Part shown: piece after piece, positions 33,323-46,414 of the stretch
Position numbering within the stretch: the first letter of the stretch is position 1
Layout: every line of letters begins with the position of its first letter
Source: Pseudomonas sp. 7SR1
GTDB lineage: Bacteria > Pseudomonadota > Gammaproteobacteria > Pseudomonadales > Pseudomonadaceae
NCBI RefSeq assembly: GCF_900156465.1
Contig: NZ_LT707064.1
Coordinates: forward strand, 2,202,501 to 2,266,500
Direction: 5' to 3'
DNA: 64,000 bases
Made by a program: the position numbers and the translations under genes
Notes under the pieces: generated by a model
Databases searched by the model: none
Told to the model about the DNA's origin: nothing
Seen by the model: the letters and a program-made list of their open reading frames with translations, nothing else

Positions 33323-33760
33323 ATGAAACTCAATGATCTGAGTCCAGCGCCGGGTTCCCGTCGCGAAAAGCATCGTCCGGGCCGTGGTATCGGTAGTGGT
33401 TTGGGCAAGACTGGTGGCCGTGGTCACAAAGGTCAGACCTCCCGCTCCGGTGGCACCATTGCTCCAGGCTTTGAAGGCGGTCAACAGCCGCTGCATCGTC
33501 GCCTGCCGAAGTTCGGTTTCGTTTCCCTGAAGGCCATGGACCGCGCAGAAGTGCGTCTGTCCGAGCTGGCTAAAGTGGACGGCGACATCGTCACCGTGCA
33601 GTCCCTGAAGGATGCCAACGTGATCAACCAGAACGTACAGCGTGTGAAAATCATGCTGTCGGGCGAAGTTGCTCGCGCTGTCACCATCGGAAAGGGAATC
33701 GGCGCCACCAAAGGTGCGCGTGCGGCTATCGAAGCAGCTGGCGGCAAGTTCGAGGAATAA
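33323..33760 (+). CDS. rplO: 50S ribosomal protein L15
   Basis: 145 aa. A late-assembly protein with a basic glycine-rich N-terminus ([19 protein letters not shown]). Its stop directly abuts the secY start, so the two are coupled. Confidence 0.98.
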   Translation: MKLNDLSPAPGSRREKHRPGRGIGSGLGKTGGRGHKGQTSRSGGTIAPGFEGGQQPLHRRLPKFGFVSLKAMDRAEVRLSELAKVDGDIVTVQSLKDANVINQNVQRVKIMLSGEVARAVTIGKGIGATKGARAAIEAAGGKFEE

Positions 33761-35089
33761 ATGGCTAAGCAAGGTGCTCTCTCTGCGCTCGGCAAAGGCG
33801 GTATGTCTGAACTCTGGGCTCGTCTGCGTTTTCTGTTCCTGGCGATTATCGTCTACCGAATAGGCGCACACATCCCGGTTCCAGGTATCAACCCGGACCG
33901 ACTCGCAGACCTGTTTCGACAGAATGAGGGGACCATTCTTAGCTTGTTCAACATGTTTTCCGGCGGCGCGCTGGAGCGGATGAGCATCTTTGCACTGGGG
34001 ATCATGCCGTACATCTCGGCATCGATCATCATGCAGCTGATGACCGCTGTCAGCCCGCAGCTGGAACAGTTGAAGAAGGAAGGTGAAGCTGGCCGTCGCA
34101 AGATCAGCCAGTACACCCGCTACGGCACTGTCGTTCTCGCTCTTGTCCAGGCCATTGGCATGTCCATCGGCCTGGCGGGGCAAGGCGTTTCGTTCACTGC
34201 TGACTTCAGCTTCCATTTCGTCGCGGTAACCACTTTCGTGGCGGGCGCGATGTTCATGATGTGGCTGGGTGAGCAGATTACTGAGCGTGGTGTTGGCAAC
34301 GGTATCTCGATGTTGATCTTCGCAGGTATCGTCGCCGGTCTTCCGAGAGCGATCGGGCAGTCTTTCGAGTCTGCGCGTCAGGGTGATATCAACATTTTCG
34401 CTCTGGTTGCCATCGGTTTGCTGGCAGTAGCGATTATCGGTTTCGTGGTATTCATCGAGCGTGGTCAGCGTCGTATTGCTGTTCACTACGCCAAGCGTCA
34501 GCAGGGCCGCAAGGTATTTGCTGCGCAGACGAGCCACTTGCCGTTGAAGGTGAACATGGCCGGTGTTATTCCGGCTATTTTCGCGAGCAGCATCTTGCTG
34601 TTCCCGGCTTCGTTGGGCGCCTGGTTCGGCCAGTCTGAAGGTATGGGCTGGTTGCAGGATCTCTCGCAGTCGATCGCTCCTGGTCAGCCGTTGAATATTC
34701 TGCTGTTTAGTGCAGGGATTATTTTCTTCTGCTTCTTCTATACGGCGTTGATGTTCAATCCGAAAGACGTAGCGGAAAACCTGAAGAAGTCCGGTGCCTT
34801 TATTCCGGGTATCCGTCCGGGTGAGCAGTCTGCGCGCTACATTGATGGCGTTCTGACTCGCTTGACCATGTTCGGTGCTCTTTACATGACGGCCGTCTGC
34901 CTGTTGCCCCAGTTCCTGGTGGTTGCGGCAAACGTACCGTTCTACCTTGGCGGGACCTCGTTGCTGATCGTGGTCGTGGTTGTGATGGACTTCATGTCCC
35001 AAGTACAATCGCACCTCGTTTCGCACCAGTACGAATCCCTGATGAAGAAAGCCAACCTGAAGGGCTACGGCAGCGGCATGTTGCGCTGA
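33761..35089 (+). CDS. secY: Preprotein translocase subunit SecY
   Basis: 442 aa with ten predicted membrane helices. It is the channel of the Sec translocase in the inner membrane. [11 protein letters not shown] and the loop segments [13 protein letters not shown] and [11 protein letters not shown] for SecA and ribosome contact are seen. It follows rplO without a gap. Confidence 0.98.
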   Translation: MAKQGALSALGKGGMSELWARLRFLFLAIIVYRIGAHIPVPGINPDRLADLFRQNEGTILSLFNMFSGGALERMSIFALGIMPYISASIIMQLMTAVSPQLEQLKKEGEAGRRKISQYTRYGTVVLALVQAIGMSIGLAGQGVSFTADFSFHFVAVTTFVAGAMFMMWLGEQITERGVGNGISMLIFAGIVAGLPRAIGQSFESARQGDINIFALVAIGLLAVAIIGFVVFIERGQRRIAVHYAKRQQGRKVFAAQTSHLPLKVNMAGVIPAIFASSILLFPASLGAWFGQSEGMGWLQDLSQSIAPGQPLNILLFSAGIIFFCFFYTALMFNPKDVAENLKKSGAFIPGIRPGEQSARYIDGVLTRLTMFGALYMTAVCLLPQFLVVAANVPFYLGGTSLLIVVVVVMDFMSQVQSHLVSHQYESLMKKANLKGYGSGMLR

Positions 35090-35119
35090 GTAGCGTCCAT
35101 AAGGTTCGAGGAGTTGGTG

Positions 35120-35236
35120 ATGAAAGTTCGTGCATCGGTGAAAAAGCTGTGCCGTAACTGCAAGATTATTCGCCGCGAAGGTGTTGTTCGGGTAATTTGC
35201 AGCGCGGAACCGCGTCACAAACAGCGCCAAGGCTGA
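35120..35236 (+). CDS. rpmJ: 50S ribosomal protein L36
   Basis: 38 aa, translated by hand from ATG 35120 to TGA 35234. It is the zinc-binding (C+) form, with Cys11, Cys14, Cys27 and His33 ([17 protein letters not shown]). Last gene of the spc part; a hairpin follows. Confidence 0.97.
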
Positions 35237-35251
35237 GTGTGATTGTGCTTT

Positions 35252-35290
35252 AAGCCCGGCAGCTAGTGCGCTGCCGGGTTGATTATTTGT
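35252..35290 (+). terminator. Hairpin after rpmJ
   Basis: Stem agcccggcagc / gctgccgggtt (11 bp, one G-T) with loop tagtgc, followed by gattatttgttatt. A weak terminator between spc and alpha parts. Its last two bases form the start of the following -35. Confidence 0.65.
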
Positions 35291-35307
35291 TATTACAGCG
35301 ATATTAT
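35279..35307 (+). promoter_or_regulatory. Alpha-operon promoter upstream of rpsM
   Basis: TTGATT (35279-35284), a 17-bp spacer and TATTAT (35302-35307), then a GC-rich discriminator ctcgcgccc. 59 nt before rpsM. It repeats the arrangement seen before rpsH, with a -35 TTGATT at the foot of a hairpin. Confidence 0.65.
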
Positions 35308-35366
35308 CTCGCGCCCTATTTCTTGGCTTCCGGGGCGTAGGTAGCTGTCAATTGGAGTCCCACTGA

Positions 35367-35723
35367 ATGGCCCGTATTGCAGGCGTCAACATTCCAGATA
35401 ACAAGCATACTGTTATCTCGCTGACCTACATCTATGGTGTTGGTCGCACTACTGCACAGAAAATTTGTGCAGTGGCTGGGGTCAACCCAGCGGCAAAGAT
35501 CAAAGATCTGAGCGACGAGCAGATTGAACAGCTGCGTGGCGAAGTGGCGAAGTTCACCACTGAAGGTGACCTGCGCCGTGAAACCAACATGAAAATCAAG
35601 CGCTTGATGGACCTCGGTTGCTATCGCGGTCTGCGTCATCGTCGTGGTCTTCCAGTACGCGGTCAGCGTACCAAGACCAACGCGCGTACCCGTAAAGGCC
35701 CGCGTAAGCCGATCCGCAAGTAA
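35367..35723 (+). CDS. rpsM: 30S ribosomal protein S13
   Basis: 118 aa. It contacts the P-site tRNA and forms bridge B1. Conserved [12 protein letters not shown] and the basic tail [20 protein letters not shown] are intact. First gene of the alpha part. Confidence 0.99.
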   Translation: MARIAGVNIPDNKHTVISLTYIYGVGRTTAQKICAVAGVNPAAKIKDLSDEQIEQLRGEVAKFTTEGDLRRETNMKIKRLMDLGCYRGLRHRRGLPVRGQRTKTNARTRKGPRKPIRK

Positions 35724-35753
35724 TCGCCCCAGCGAATCGACAGGAATTTAATC

Positions 35754-36143
35754 ATGGCAAAACCTGCTGCTCGTCCTCGTAAAAAAGTTAAAAAGACAGT
35801 GGTTGATGGCATCGCCCACATCCATGCATCTTTTAACAACACCATCGTGACCATTACCGACCGTCAAGGTAACGCTCTTTCCTGGGCTACCTCCGGTGGT
35901 TCGGGTTTCCGCGGTTCCCGCAAGTCCACCCCGTTCGCCGCTCAAGTTGCTGCTGAACGTGCTGGTCAAGCTGCGCTGGAATACGGCCTGAAAAACCTCG
36001 ACGTCAACGTCAAGGGTCCAGGTCCAGGTCGTGAATCCGCAGTTCGTGCATTGAACGGCTGTGGCTACAAGATCGCCAGCATCACCGACGTGACGCCAAT
36101 CCCGCACAACGGGTGCCGTCCGCCGAAGAAGCGCCGCGTGTAA
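35754..36143 (+). CDS. rpsK: 30S ribosomal protein S11
   Basis: 129 aa. A platform protein near the E site. [19 protein letters not shown] and the [16 protein letters not shown] stretch are typical. The tail with [11 protein letters not shown] is conserved. Confidence 0.99.
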   Translation: MAKPAARPRKKVKKTVVDGIAHIHASFNNTIVTITDRQGNALSWATSGGSGFRGSRKSTPFAAQVAAERAGQAALEYGLKNLDVNVKGPGPGRESAVRALNGCGYKIASITDVTPIPHNGCRPPKKRRV

Positions 36144-36161
36144 TCCAGGAGATTGTAAAGA

Positions 36162-36782
36162 ATGGCTCGTTACATTGGTCCAAAATGCAAACTCGCTCGT
36201 CGCGAAGGCACCGATCTCTTCCTGAAGAGCGGCGTGCGCGCGATCGAATCGAAGTGCAACATCGAAGCAGCACCTGGTATCCACGGCCAGCGCCGCGGTC
36301 GCCAGTCCGATTACGGCACCCAACTGCGTGAGAAGCAGAAGGTTCGTCGTATCTACGGCGTTCTCGAGCGTCAGTTCAGCGGCTACTACAAAGAAGCAGC
36401 TGGCAAGAAAGGCGCAACCGGCGAAAACCTGTTGCAACTGCTCGAATGCCGTCTGGACAACGTTGTATACCGTATGGGCTTCGGTTCTACTCGTGCCGAA
36501 TCCCGTCAGCTGGTATCGCACAAGTCGATCAGCGTTAACGGTCAGACCGTAAACGTTCCGTCCTACCAGGTTCGTGCTGGTGACGTGGTTGCTGTTCGCG
36601 AGAAAGCAAAGAATCAACTTCGCATTGTCCAAGCTCTCGATCTGTGTGCCCAACGTGGCCGCGTAGAATGGGTAGAAGTAGACACTGAGAAGAAGTCGGG
36701 CGTTTTCAAGAACGTTCCAGCTCGCAGTGATCTGTCCGCCGACATCAACGAAAGCCTGATTGTCGAGCTCTACTCCAAGTAA
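36162..36782 (+). CDS. rpsD: 30S ribosomal protein S4
   Basis: 206 aa. Primary 16S-binding protein; in E. coli it also represses the alpha operon. It carries the S4 RNA-binding domain at about residues 97-158 ([20 protein letters not shown]). The N-terminal Cys are replaced, so no zinc site is expected. Confidence 0.99.
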   Translation: MARYIGPKCKLARREGTDLFLKSGVRAIESKCNIEAAPGIHGQRRGRQSDYGTQLREKQKVRRIYGVLERQFSGYYKEAAGKKGATGENLLQLLECRLDNVVYRMGFGSTRAESRQLVSHKSISVNGQTVNVPSYQVRAGDVVAVREKAKNQLRIVQALDLCAQRGRVEWVEVDTEKKSGVFKNVPARSDLSADINESLIVELYSK

Positions 36783-36804
36783 GGGCTAGAAAATAGGTGC
36801 ATCC

Positions 36805-37806
36805 ATGCAGATTTCGGTAAATGAGTTCCTGACACCCCGCCATATCGATGTGCAGGTTGTCAGTCCAACCCGCGCCAAGATCACACTCGAGCCTCTCGAG
36901 CGTGGTTTCGGCCACACCCTGGGCAACGCGCTGCGCCGCATCCTGTTGTCCTCAATGCCCGGCTGTGCAGTAGTCGAGGCCGAGATTGACGGTGTACTCC
37001 ATGAGTACAGCGCGATCGAAGGCGTACAGGAAGATGTCATTGAAATCCTGTTGAACCTTAAAGGCCTGGCTATCAAGCTGCACGGTCGTGACGAAGTTAC
37101 GCTGACCTTGTCGAAGAAGGGTTCGGGGGTGGTTACCGCTGCCGATATTCAGCTGGATCATGATGTCGAGATCGTTAACCCCGATCACGTAATCGCTAAC
37201 CTGGCGTCTAACGGCGCCCTGAACATGAAGCTCACCGTAGCTCGTGGTCGTGGTTATGAGCCGGCAGACTCGCGTCAGAGCGATGAAGACGAAAGCCGCA
37301 GCATCGGTCGCTTGCAGCTTGACTCTTCGTTCAGCCCGGTTCGCCGTATCGCATACGTGGTGGAAAACGCCCGTGTCGAGCAGCGTACTAACCTGGACAA
37401 GCTGGTTATTGATCTGGAAACCAACGGTACCCTGGATCCTGAAGAGGCTATCCGTCGTGCTGCAACCATCCTGCAACAGCAGTTGGCTGCGTTCGTCGAC
37501 CTCAAGGGTGACAGTGAGCCAGTGGTTGTCGAGCAGGAAGACGAGATCGATCCGATCCTGCTTCGCCCGGTTGACGATCTGGAACTGACTGTACGTTCGG
37601 CTAACTGCCTTAAGGCGGAAAACATCTACTACATCGGCGACCTGATTCAGCGTACCGAAGTAGAGCTGTTGAAGACTCCGAACCTTGGCAAGAAATCCTT
37701 GACTGAAATCAAGGACGTTCTGGCCTCCCGCGGTCTGTCCCTCGGCATGCGCCTCGACAACTGGCCGCCTGCAAGTCTTAAGAAGGACGACAAGGCGACT
37801 GCCTGA
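36805..37806 (+). CDS. rpoA: DNA-directed RNA polymerase subunit alpha
   Basis: 333 aa. The N-terminal domain dimerises and assembles the core; the C-terminal domain (about 250-315) binds UP elements and activators. [20 protein letters not shown] and [20 protein letters not shown] are the hallmark segments. It lies between rpsD and rplQ as in all Proteobacteria. Confidence 0.99.
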   Translation: MQISVNEFLTPRHIDVQVVSPTRAKITLEPLERGFGHTLGNALRRILLSSMPGCAVVEAEIDGVLHEYSAIEGVQEDVIEILLNLKGLAIKLHGRDEVTLTLSKKGSGVVTAADIQLDHDVEIVNPDHVIANLASNGALNMKLTVARGRGYEPADSRQSDEDESRSIGRLQLDSSFSPVRRIAYVVENARVEQRTNLDKLVIDLETNGTLDPEEAIRRAATILQQQLAAFVDLKGDSEPVVVEQEDEIDPILLRPVDDLELTVRSANCLKAENIYYIGDLIQRTEVELLKTPNLGKKSLTEIKDVLASRGLSLGMRLDNWPPASLKKDDKATA

Positions 37807-37848
37807 TCGTCGTAATCACCGAACGTTGTGTTTGGTAAGGAATGAACC

Positions 37849-38235
37849 ATGCGTCATCGTAAAAGTGGTCGTCACCTGAGCCGCACCAGCTCGCACCGCA
37901 AGGCCATGTTCCAGAACATGGCGGTGTCGCTGTTCGAGCACGAGCTGATCAAAACTACACTGCCGAAAGCCAAAGAACTGCGCCGCGTTGCCGAGCCGCT
38001 GATCACTCTGGCCAAGACAGACAGCCTGGCTAACCGCCGCCTGGCTTTCGACCGTACTCGTTCGAAAGCTATCGTTGGTAAGCTCTTCAACGACCTGGGC
38101 AAGCGTTACGCTACCCGTGAGGGTGGCTACCTGCGCATCCTCAAGTGCGGTTTCCGCGCTGGCGACAACGCGCCTATGGCGTACGTCGAGTTGGTTGATC
38201 GTGCTACCGGCGGTGAAGCTGTATCCGCTGAGTAA
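37849..38235 (+). CDS. rplQ: 50S ribosomal protein L17
   Basis: 128 aa. It is located near the tunnel exit. [20 protein letters not shown] is the family start. Last gene of the ribosomal block, closed by a terminator. Confidence 0.99.
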   Translation: MRHRKSGRHLSRTSSHRKAMFQNMAVSLFEHELIKTTLPKAKELRRVAEPLITLAKTDSLANRRLAFDRTRSKAIVGKLFNDLGKRYATREGGYLRILKCGFRAGDNAPMAYVELVDRATGGEAVSAE

Positions 38236-38250
38236 GACGGCAATAAAGAA

Positions 38251-38278
38251 AAAACCGGGCCTTGTGCCCGGTTTTTTT
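38251..38278 (+). terminator. Alpha-operon terminator
   Basis: Stem accgggc / gcccggt with loop cttgt, followed by seven T. A run of A on the 5' side makes it symmetrical. It ends the ribosomal block. Confidence 0.93.
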
Positions 38279-38457
38279 GTGCCTGTGAAAAGGTAAACGG
38301 CCGTTTCGGCTGGTCTCGCTATTGGCAACACGGCAGCATTAGATAATGACTATCGATGTCCATGATTTAATGAATTTGGATACTGTAACTAACATGGTCA
38401 ATACTCCTTTCCAGCCGATTAGCCGGCAGTTCAGAGACCGACCGAGGAAGATTGAGC
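38279..38457 (+). promoter_or_regulatory. katA upstream region
   Basis: 179 nt without a gene. A short palindrome gata-atgac-tatc lies at 38342-38354, and a Shine-Dalgarno gaggaag at 38444. No convincing -35/-10 pair was found. Regulation by OxyR is known for katA in Pseudomonas, but its binding site was not identified here with confidence. Confidence 0.35.
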
Positions 38458-39906
38458 ATGAGCCAGACCAAAACGCTTACGACAGCAAGCGGCGCTCCTG
38501 TCGCCGATAACCAGAATTCTCGCTCTGCGGGCCCCCGTGGCCCGTTGCTGCTCGATGACTTCCACCTTATCGAGAAGCTCGCTCACTTCAACCGCGAGAA
38601 TATCCCCGAGCGCCGCGTGCACGCCAAAGGCTCGGGCGCCTACGGCACATTCACCGTGACACGGGATATCACCCAATACACCTGTGCTAAATTGTTCGAG
38701 TCTGTCGGCAAGCAGACGCCTACTTTCCTGCGGTTTTCCACTGTGGGGGGCGAGCGAGGCTCTGCCGATACTGAGCGCGATCCCCGTGGTTTCGCCCTGA
38801 AGTTCTACACCGAGGAAGGTAACTGGGACATTGTGGGTAACAACACGCCGGTATTCTTCATTCGCGATCCGCTGAAGTTCCCGGACTTTATCCACACCCA
38901 GAAACGTCTGCCGCAAAGTAACCTGAAAAGCGCCCAGATGATGTGGGATTTCTGGTCGCATTCGCCTGAGGCCCTGCACCAGGTCACCATTCTGTTCTCT
39001 GACCGCGGCATTCCTGACGGCTATCGCCACATGCACGGCTTTGGTAGCCACACCTACAGCTTGATCAATGCACAGGGTGAGCGTCACTGGGTCAAATGGC
39101 ACTACAAGACCAAGCAAGGCATCAAGAACCTGTCGCCGGCCGAGGCCGCTCGCCTGGCGGGTACTGATCCGGATTACGCCCAGCGTGACCTGTTCAACGC
39201 CATTGAGCGCGGTGATTTCCCGAAATGGAGCGTCTGCATCCAGATCATGACCGAAGCCCAGGCTGCTGCGCATTACGAAAATCCGTTCGATGTGACCAAG
39301 ACCTGGTCGCAGAAAGAGTTTCCGCTGATTGAAGTCGGCGAACTGGAGCTCAACCGCAACCCTCTGAACTACTTCGCTGAAGTGGAGCAAGCAGCGTTTG
39401 GGCCCAGCAACATGGTGCCAGGTGTGGGGCTTTCGCCGGACCGCATGTTGCAAGGCCGCGTATTCGCCTACGCGGATGCGCACCGCTACCGTGTCGGCAC
39501 CAATCATCAGCAGTTGCCGGTGAATGCTCCGCGCAGCCCGGTCAACACCTATCAGCGCGACGGCGCCATGGCGTTCGGCAGCAACGGTGGTGCAGCGCCC
39601 AACTACGAGCCGAACAGCTATGTGGAGGCGCCGAAGCAGGCACCACGTTATGCGGAGCCGGCTCTGGCCTTGAGCGGGGCGGCCGATCGCTACGATCATC
39701 GCGAGGATACTGACTACTACAGCCATGCGGGGGCGCTGTTCCGCTTGATGAACGACGAGCAGAAAGCGCTGTTGATCAGTAATATCGCCGGTGCGATGGC
39801 GGGTGTCTCGGCAGACGTCGTCGACCGTCAATTGCAGCACTTCTTCAAGGCAGACGCCGCTTACGGCGAAGGCATCGCAAAGGCGTTGGGCGTACAGCTT
39901 AACTAA
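38458..39906 (+). CDS. katA: Catalase KatA (monofunctional haem catalase)
   Basis: 482 aa. It degrades hydrogen peroxide to water and oxygen. The small-subunit (clade 3) type is indicated by the length and sequence. Catalytic His55 is in [11 protein letters not shown], the distal Asn is in NWDIVGNN (about 125), and the proximal haem ligand is Tyr338 in [10 protein letters not shown] 38458 after gaggaag is preferred to the TTG six bases upstream. The neighbour ftnA is also conserved in P. aeruginosa, linking peroxide and iron handling. A terminator follows. Confidence 0.96.
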   Translation: MSQTKTLTTASGAPVADNQNSRSAGPRGPLLLDDFHLIEKLAHFNRENIPERRVHAKGSGAYGTFTVTRDITQYTCAKLFESVGKQTPTFLRFSTVGGERGSADTERDPRGFALKFYTEEGNWDIVGNNTPVFFIRDPLKFPDFIHTQKRLPQSNLKSAQMMWDFWSHSPEALHQVTILFSDRGIPDGYRHMHGFGSHTYSLINAQGERHWVKWHYKTKQGIKNLSPAEAARLAGTDPDYAQRDLFNAIERGDFPKWSVCIQIMTEAQAAAHYENPFDVTKTWSQKEFPLIEVGELELNRNPLNYFAEVEQAAFGPSNMVPGVGLSPDRMLQGRVFAYADAHRYRVGTNHQQLPVNAPRSPVNTYQRDGAMAFGSNGGAAPNYEPNSYVEAPKQAPRYAEPALALSGAADRYDHREDTDYYSHAGALFRLMNDEQKALLISNIAGAMAGVSADVVDRQLQHFFKADAAYGEGIAKALGVQLN

Positions 39907-39922
39907 GTCTAAACGAGAAGCA

Positions 39923-39948
39923 GAACCGCCCTCATTTGGGCGGTTTTT
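39923..39948 (+). terminator. katA terminator
   Basis: Stem gaaccgccc / gggcggttt with loop tcattt, followed by ttt. It separates katA from ftnA. Confidence 0.9.
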
Positions 39949-40064
39949 GCGTTATTTAACCCTGTTTTCTCGGATTTTCTTCGCTTTTATTGCGATGAGC
40001 GAGTGACCTTGCAGTCAGCATGGTTCAAACTAGAGCCTTTCAAAGCTTGTGGAGATGTAGGGCG

Positions 40065-40529
40065 ATGCAAGGTCACCCAGACGTAATCGATTACCTCAAC
40101 ACGCTGCTGACCGGTGAGCTGGCGGCACGTGATCAATATTTCATCCATTCGCGGATGTACGAGGATTGGGGTTTTACCGAGCTCTACGAACGTATCAACC
40201 ATGAGATGGAAGAAGAGACTCAGCACGCTGATGCACTCATGCGCCGGATCCTGATGCTTGAAGGCACTCCACGCATGCGCGCAGACGACCTGGATATCGG
40301 AACCACCGTGCCCGAAATGCTGGCCGCTGACTTGCGTCTGGAATACAAGGTCCGCGCGGCGTTGTGCAAAGGCATCGAACTGTGCGAGCAACACAACGAC
40401 TACGTGACCCGCGAGATCCTGCGCGTCCAGCTCAACGATACCGAGGAAGACCACACCTACTGGCTTGAGAAGCAGTTGGGGCTGATCAAGTTGATCGGGT
40501 TGGAAAACTACCTGCAGTCGCAGTGCTGA
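40065..40529 (+). CDS. ftnA: Bacterial ferritin FtnA (often annotated bacterioferritin A)
   Basis: 154 aa. It oxidises and stores iron in a 24-mer shell. The di-iron site residues Glu18, Glu51, His54, Glu near 93, Glu127/128 and His130 are seen ([21 protein letters not shown]). The position of the haem-ligating Met52 of true bacterioferritins is Thr52 here. This agrees with P. aeruginosa PA4235, first called BfrA and later shown to be the haem-poor FtnA. ATG 40065 ([11 protein letters not shown]) is used; the frame is open upstream to 40020. Confidence 0.9.
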   Translation: MQGHPDVIDYLNTLLTGELAARDQYFIHSRMYEDWGFTELYERINHEMEEETQHADALMRRILMLEGTPRMRADDLDIGTTVPEMLAADLRLEYKVRAALCKGIELCEQHNDYVTREILRVQLNDTEEDHTYWLEKQLGLIKLIGLENYLQSQC

Positions 40530-40578
40530 TTCTGGCTTGAGGTCGGTGAGACCGTTGTTCTGGTGGGCATGCCGTTAT

Positions 40579-40619
40579 GAAAAAGCCCCTGGCATCGATG
40601 AGATGGCAGGGGCTTTTTC
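40579..40619. terminator. Bidirectional terminator between ftnA and uvrA
   Basis: Stem aaaaagcccct / aggggcttttt. The A and T runs on either side let it work on both strands, which suits the convergent genes ftnA (plus) and uvrA (minus). Confidence 0.88.
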
Positions 40620-40631
40620 ATGACCGGTGTC

Positions 40632-43466
<2,835 letters not shown>

Positions 43467-43644
43467 AATGGCCTCGCTCGGCGGGCGTCGAAAACGTAGG
43501 AGTATAAGGGCAAATACTGGATGGATGCACACTATTGAATCGCGACGGCGGCCATACATGAAGACTGCGCGTCAAACCGTCGCGATATACCCCCTCAATC
43601 GATGGGACTGGTAGAATCGCCGCCGGTTCAGATGAGGTTTTTCC
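43467..43644. promoter_or_regulatory. uvrA-MFS divergent intergenic region
   Basis: 178 nt that must hold promoters for both genes. No clear sigma70 pair was found. A ctg-N10-cac stretch near 43518 resembles a LexA box but lacks the final CAG, so SOS control is not claimed. A short pair of inverted arms around cgcgatt/aatcgcg is present (43541-43623). Confidence 0.35.
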
Positions 43645-45042
43645 ATGCACGATCCCCACAGCGAACGCATGAGTAGCGGCGAGACCCGAGCGGCAAGCGG
43701 TCTGGCCCTGGTGTTCGCCTTCCGTATGCTGGGCATGTTCATGGTGTTGCCGGTGCTGGCGACCTATGGCATGGACCTGGCGGGCGCGACGCCGGCCCTC
43801 ATCGGGCTGGCGATTGGCGCGTATGGCCTGACCCAGGCGATTTTCCAGATTCCCTTTGGTGTCATTTCCGACCGTATCGGCCGGCGTCCGGTCATTTACC
43901 TGGGGTTGATCGTCTTTGCCCTGGGCAGCGTCCTGGCGGCCAGCGCCGATTCGATCTGGGGCGTGATCGCCGGGCGGATCCTGCAAGGTGCCGGGGCGAT
44001 TTCCGCCGCCGTCATGGCACTGCTGTCAGACCTGACCCGCGAGCAGCACCGGACCAAGGCCATGGCCATGATCGGCATGACGATCGGCCTGTCGTTCGCC
44101 GTCGCCATGGTGGTCGGTCCCTTGCTGACCCGGGCTTTCGGCCTGTCGGGGCTGTTCCTGGCGACCGGTGCCATGGCCCTGCTGGGCATCCTGATCGTGG
44201 CCTTCGTGGTACCGCAATCCACCGGGCCGCTGCAGCATCGCGAGTCCGGCGTGGCCCGCCAGGCGCTGATACCCACGCTCAAGCACCCGGACCTGTTGCG
44301 CCTGGACCTGGGCATCTTCGTGCTGCATGCCATGCTGATGTCCAGCTTCGTGGCCTTGCCGCTGGCGCTGGTCGAGAAGGCCGGCCTGCCCAAGGAGCAA
44401 CACTGGTGGGTTTACCTCACCGCGCTGCTGATTTCTTTCTTCGCCATGATTCCCTTCATCATCTATGGCGAGAAGCGACGCAAAATGAAACGAGTTTTGC
44501 TCGGCGCCGTCGTGACGCTGATGCTCACTGAGCTATTCTTCTGGCAGTTCGGCGACAGCCTGCGGGCCCTGGTGATCGGCACGGTGGTATTTTTCACCGC
44601 GTTCAATCTGCTGGAGGCCTCCCTCCCGTCGCTGATCAGCAAGGTTTCACCGGCGGGCGGCAAGGGCACGGCGATGGGGGTCTATTCCACCAGCCAGTTC
44701 CTGGGTTCGGCGTTGGGCGGGATCCTGGGCGGCTGGTTGTTCCAGCATGGCGGTTTGTCGGTTGTATTCCTGGGATGCGCGGCGCTGGCTGCACTTTGGC
44801 TGGTCTTTGCTGTTACCATGCGCGAACCTCCGTATGTGACGAGCCTGCGCTTGCCGTTGTCGCCCGAAGCCATCCGCGAAGCAGGCCTGGCCGAGCGCCT
44901 CAGGGCCGTCGTTGGAGTAACCGATGCAGTGGTGGTCGCCGACGAAGCGGCCGTTTATATCAAACTGGACACCGAATTATTGGATCGTGCGACGCTCGAG
45001 CGCCTGGTGAACAACCCGGCACCTACCGCGTGCGAAGCCTAG
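43645..45042 (+). CDS. YajR-like major facilitator transporter
   Basis: 465 aa. Twelve predicted membrane helices, then a soluble C-terminal domain (about residues 395-460, RAVVGVTDAVVVADEAAVYI). That tail has the pattern of the YAM domain of E. coli YajR (454 aa). The MFS motif between helices 2 and 3 is GVISDRIGRRPVI. It would be an inner-membrane proton-coupled exporter; the substrate is unknown. Nine bases separate it from ssb, a conserved pair (PA4233-PA4232 in P. aeruginosa). Confidence 0.85.
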   Translation: MHDPHSERMSSGETRAASGLALVFAFRMLGMFMVLPVLATYGMDLAGATPALIGLAIGAYGLTQAIFQIPFGVISDRIGRRPVIYLGLIVFALGSVLAASADSIWGVIAGRILQGAGAISAAVMALLSDLTREQHRTKAMAMIGMTIGLSFAVAMVVGPLLTRAFGLSGLFLATGAMALLGILIVAFVVPQSTGPLQHRESGVARQALIPTLKHPDLLRLDLGIFVLHAMLMSSFVALPLALVEKAGLPKEQHWWVYLTALLISFFAMIPFIIYGEKRRKMKRVLLGAVVTLMLTELFFWQFGDSLRALVIGTVVFFTAFNLLEASLPSLISKVSPAGGKGTAMGVYSTSQFLGSALGGILGGWLFQHGGLSVVFLGCAALAALWLVFAVTMREPPYVTSLRLPLSPEAIREAGLAERLRAVVGVTDAVVVADEAAVYIKLDTELLDRATLERLVNNPAPTACEA

Positions 45043-45051
45043 GAGAACGTT

Positions 45052-45564
45052 ATGGCCCGTGGGGTTAACAAAGTCATATTGGTCGGTACTTGCGGCCAGG
45101 ATCCCGAGGTTCGCTACCTGCCTAACGGCAACGCCGTGACCAACCTGAGTCTGGCGACCAGCGAACAGTGGACCGACAAGCAGACCGGCCAGAAGGTCGA
45201 AAAGACCGAATGGCACCGCGTGTCGATGTTCGGCAAGGTGGCGGAGATCGCCGGCGAATACCTGCGCAAGGGTTCGCAGGTGTACATCGAAGGCAAGCTG
45301 CAGACCCGCGAGTGGGAAAAAGACGGCATCAAGCGCTACACCACTGAAATCATCGTCGACATGCAGGGCACCATGCAACTGCTGGGCGGCCGTCCGCAGG
45401 GCGATCAACAGGCTGGCAACAACTACCAGCAGTCCGCGCCTCGTCAGCAGGCTCCACGTCCGCAGGCGGCGCCTCAGCCACAGCGCGAGCGTCCGGCCCC
45501 GCAACAGACCGCACCGCAGCCGGCGCCGGATTTCGACAGCTTCGATGACGATATTCCGTTCTGA
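45052..45564 (+). CDS. ssb: Single-stranded DNA-binding protein
   Basis: 170 aa. The N-terminal OB-fold (about 1-110, [20 protein letters not shown]) binds single-stranded DNA. A Gln/Pro-rich linker and the acidic tip FDDDIPF, which recruits repair and replication partners, follow. Last conserved chromosomal gene before the accessory island. Confidence 0.97.
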   Translation: MARGVNKVILVGTCGQDPEVRYLPNGNAVTNLSLATSEQWTDKQTGQKVEKTEWHRVSMFGKVAEIAGEYLRKGSQVYIEGKLQTREWEKDGIKRYTTEIIVDMQGTMQLLGGRPQGDQQAGNNYQQSAPRQQAPRPQAAPQPQRERPAPQQTAPQPAPDFDSFDDDIPF

Positions 45565-45584
45565 ACCGCAGCTTTTTCAGAACC

Positions 45585-45694
45585 GTAAACATTAAAAGCG
45601 AAGCCATTGATTTGGCTTCGCTTTTTTATTGTTTACAGATTTTTGCGGAGTAAGAGCTACATTTGTTAAGCGTTTACCTCTCTGGGGTGTAAAC
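45585..45694. repeat. Cluster of GTTTAC hexamers at the island left end
   Basis: Four copies lie within 110 bp: GTAAAC at 45585-45590, GTTTAC at 45631-45636, GTTTAC at 45672-45677 and GTAAAC at 45689-45694. The last two form an inverted repeat just before the first recombinase gene. Tyrosine recombinases commonly bind such arrayed inverted sites, so this may be the attachment region. That function is inference. Confidence 0.4.
45594..45627 (+). terminator. ssb terminator
   Basis: Stem aaagcgaagcc / ggcttcgcttt with loop attgattt, followed by ttt. It marks the junction between core genome and island. Confidence 0.92.
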
Positions 45695-45696
45695 AA

Positions 45697-46380
45697 ATGA
45701 CTCTGAACCCGTATGCGGTAAAGACGCTTGTCTTGAGCTCTGGGGAGCGCTTGCCAGTGCTGATCGCACTTGCCTCCGGTGCCCCTTTATTCGAACCCTC
45801 TGTTTACGTCCTCAGCGAAGTTCGGACGACCAACAGAGCGAGTAATACGATTGACCAGGTTTTGAGGTCAGTCATGGTGCTGCAGCTGTTCCTCGACTCG
45901 AGTCGGATTGATATTCAGCAGCGGATCCGAGATGGCGGTGTTTTTCGTTTAAGCGAACTTGACGAGCTTGTCCGGCACTGCAGGCGACCTGTCGCTGATC
46001 AACTGAAGTACGATTCAATTTCCCCTTCCCATCACTCCGCTCGTAGAGGCGCCGCTGAACGTGTGCGCCTTTTTCAACGAAAACTTGCACCAACAGAGGT
46101 GGCGGGCCATACCGCAGCTAACCGTATTCGGGTCATCCGGGACTATCTTGAATGGCTCGTGAGATACCACATGGCTCGCTATCCCCTGGGTGCAACTGAG
46201 ACAGAGCGGCTTTGGAATGAGTGGACGTCTTGCAAGGACGCGTTGAACGCGCGACTGCCGCGCCACAAAGGTCGGAATACCATTGGGCAGCGGGAAGGAC
46301 TTCAGCCAGAGGTGGTGGAGAGACTCCTCAATGTTACGTCGCCAACATCACCGGAGAATCCGTGGAAGGGGGAAAACTGA
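45697..46380 (+). pseudogene. Tyrosine recombinase gene 1, 5' part (interrupted by IS)
   Basis: 227 aa of an N-terminal region (MTLNPYAVKTL...) ending in NPWKGEN, where the IS supplies the stop codon. With the 3' part at 47622-48230 it would give a 428-aa recombinase; deletion of the IS and one target copy keeps the frame exactly (aac|acg cgc). This half carries the core-binding, mostly helical region and no catalytic residue. ATG 45697 is 9 nt after ggggtg. Confidence 0.85.
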
Positions 46381-46414
46381 ACTGGTCAAGTAATTCTGGA
46401 CACCAGTTAAGGTT

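Noticed and set aside
38342..38354. gata-atgac-tatc as an OxyR site for katA
   Set aside because: Only one half of the long OxyR pattern is met and no promoter is placed beside it.
43467..43559. ATG-started uvrA extension of 31 codons
   Set aside because: The extra residues are not like UvrA; TTG 43466 yields the conserved N-terminus.
43500..43560. Possible LexA box upstream of uvrA
   Set aside because: The best stretch reads ctg-N10-cac, not CTG-N10-CAG, so SOS control is not supported by sequence here.
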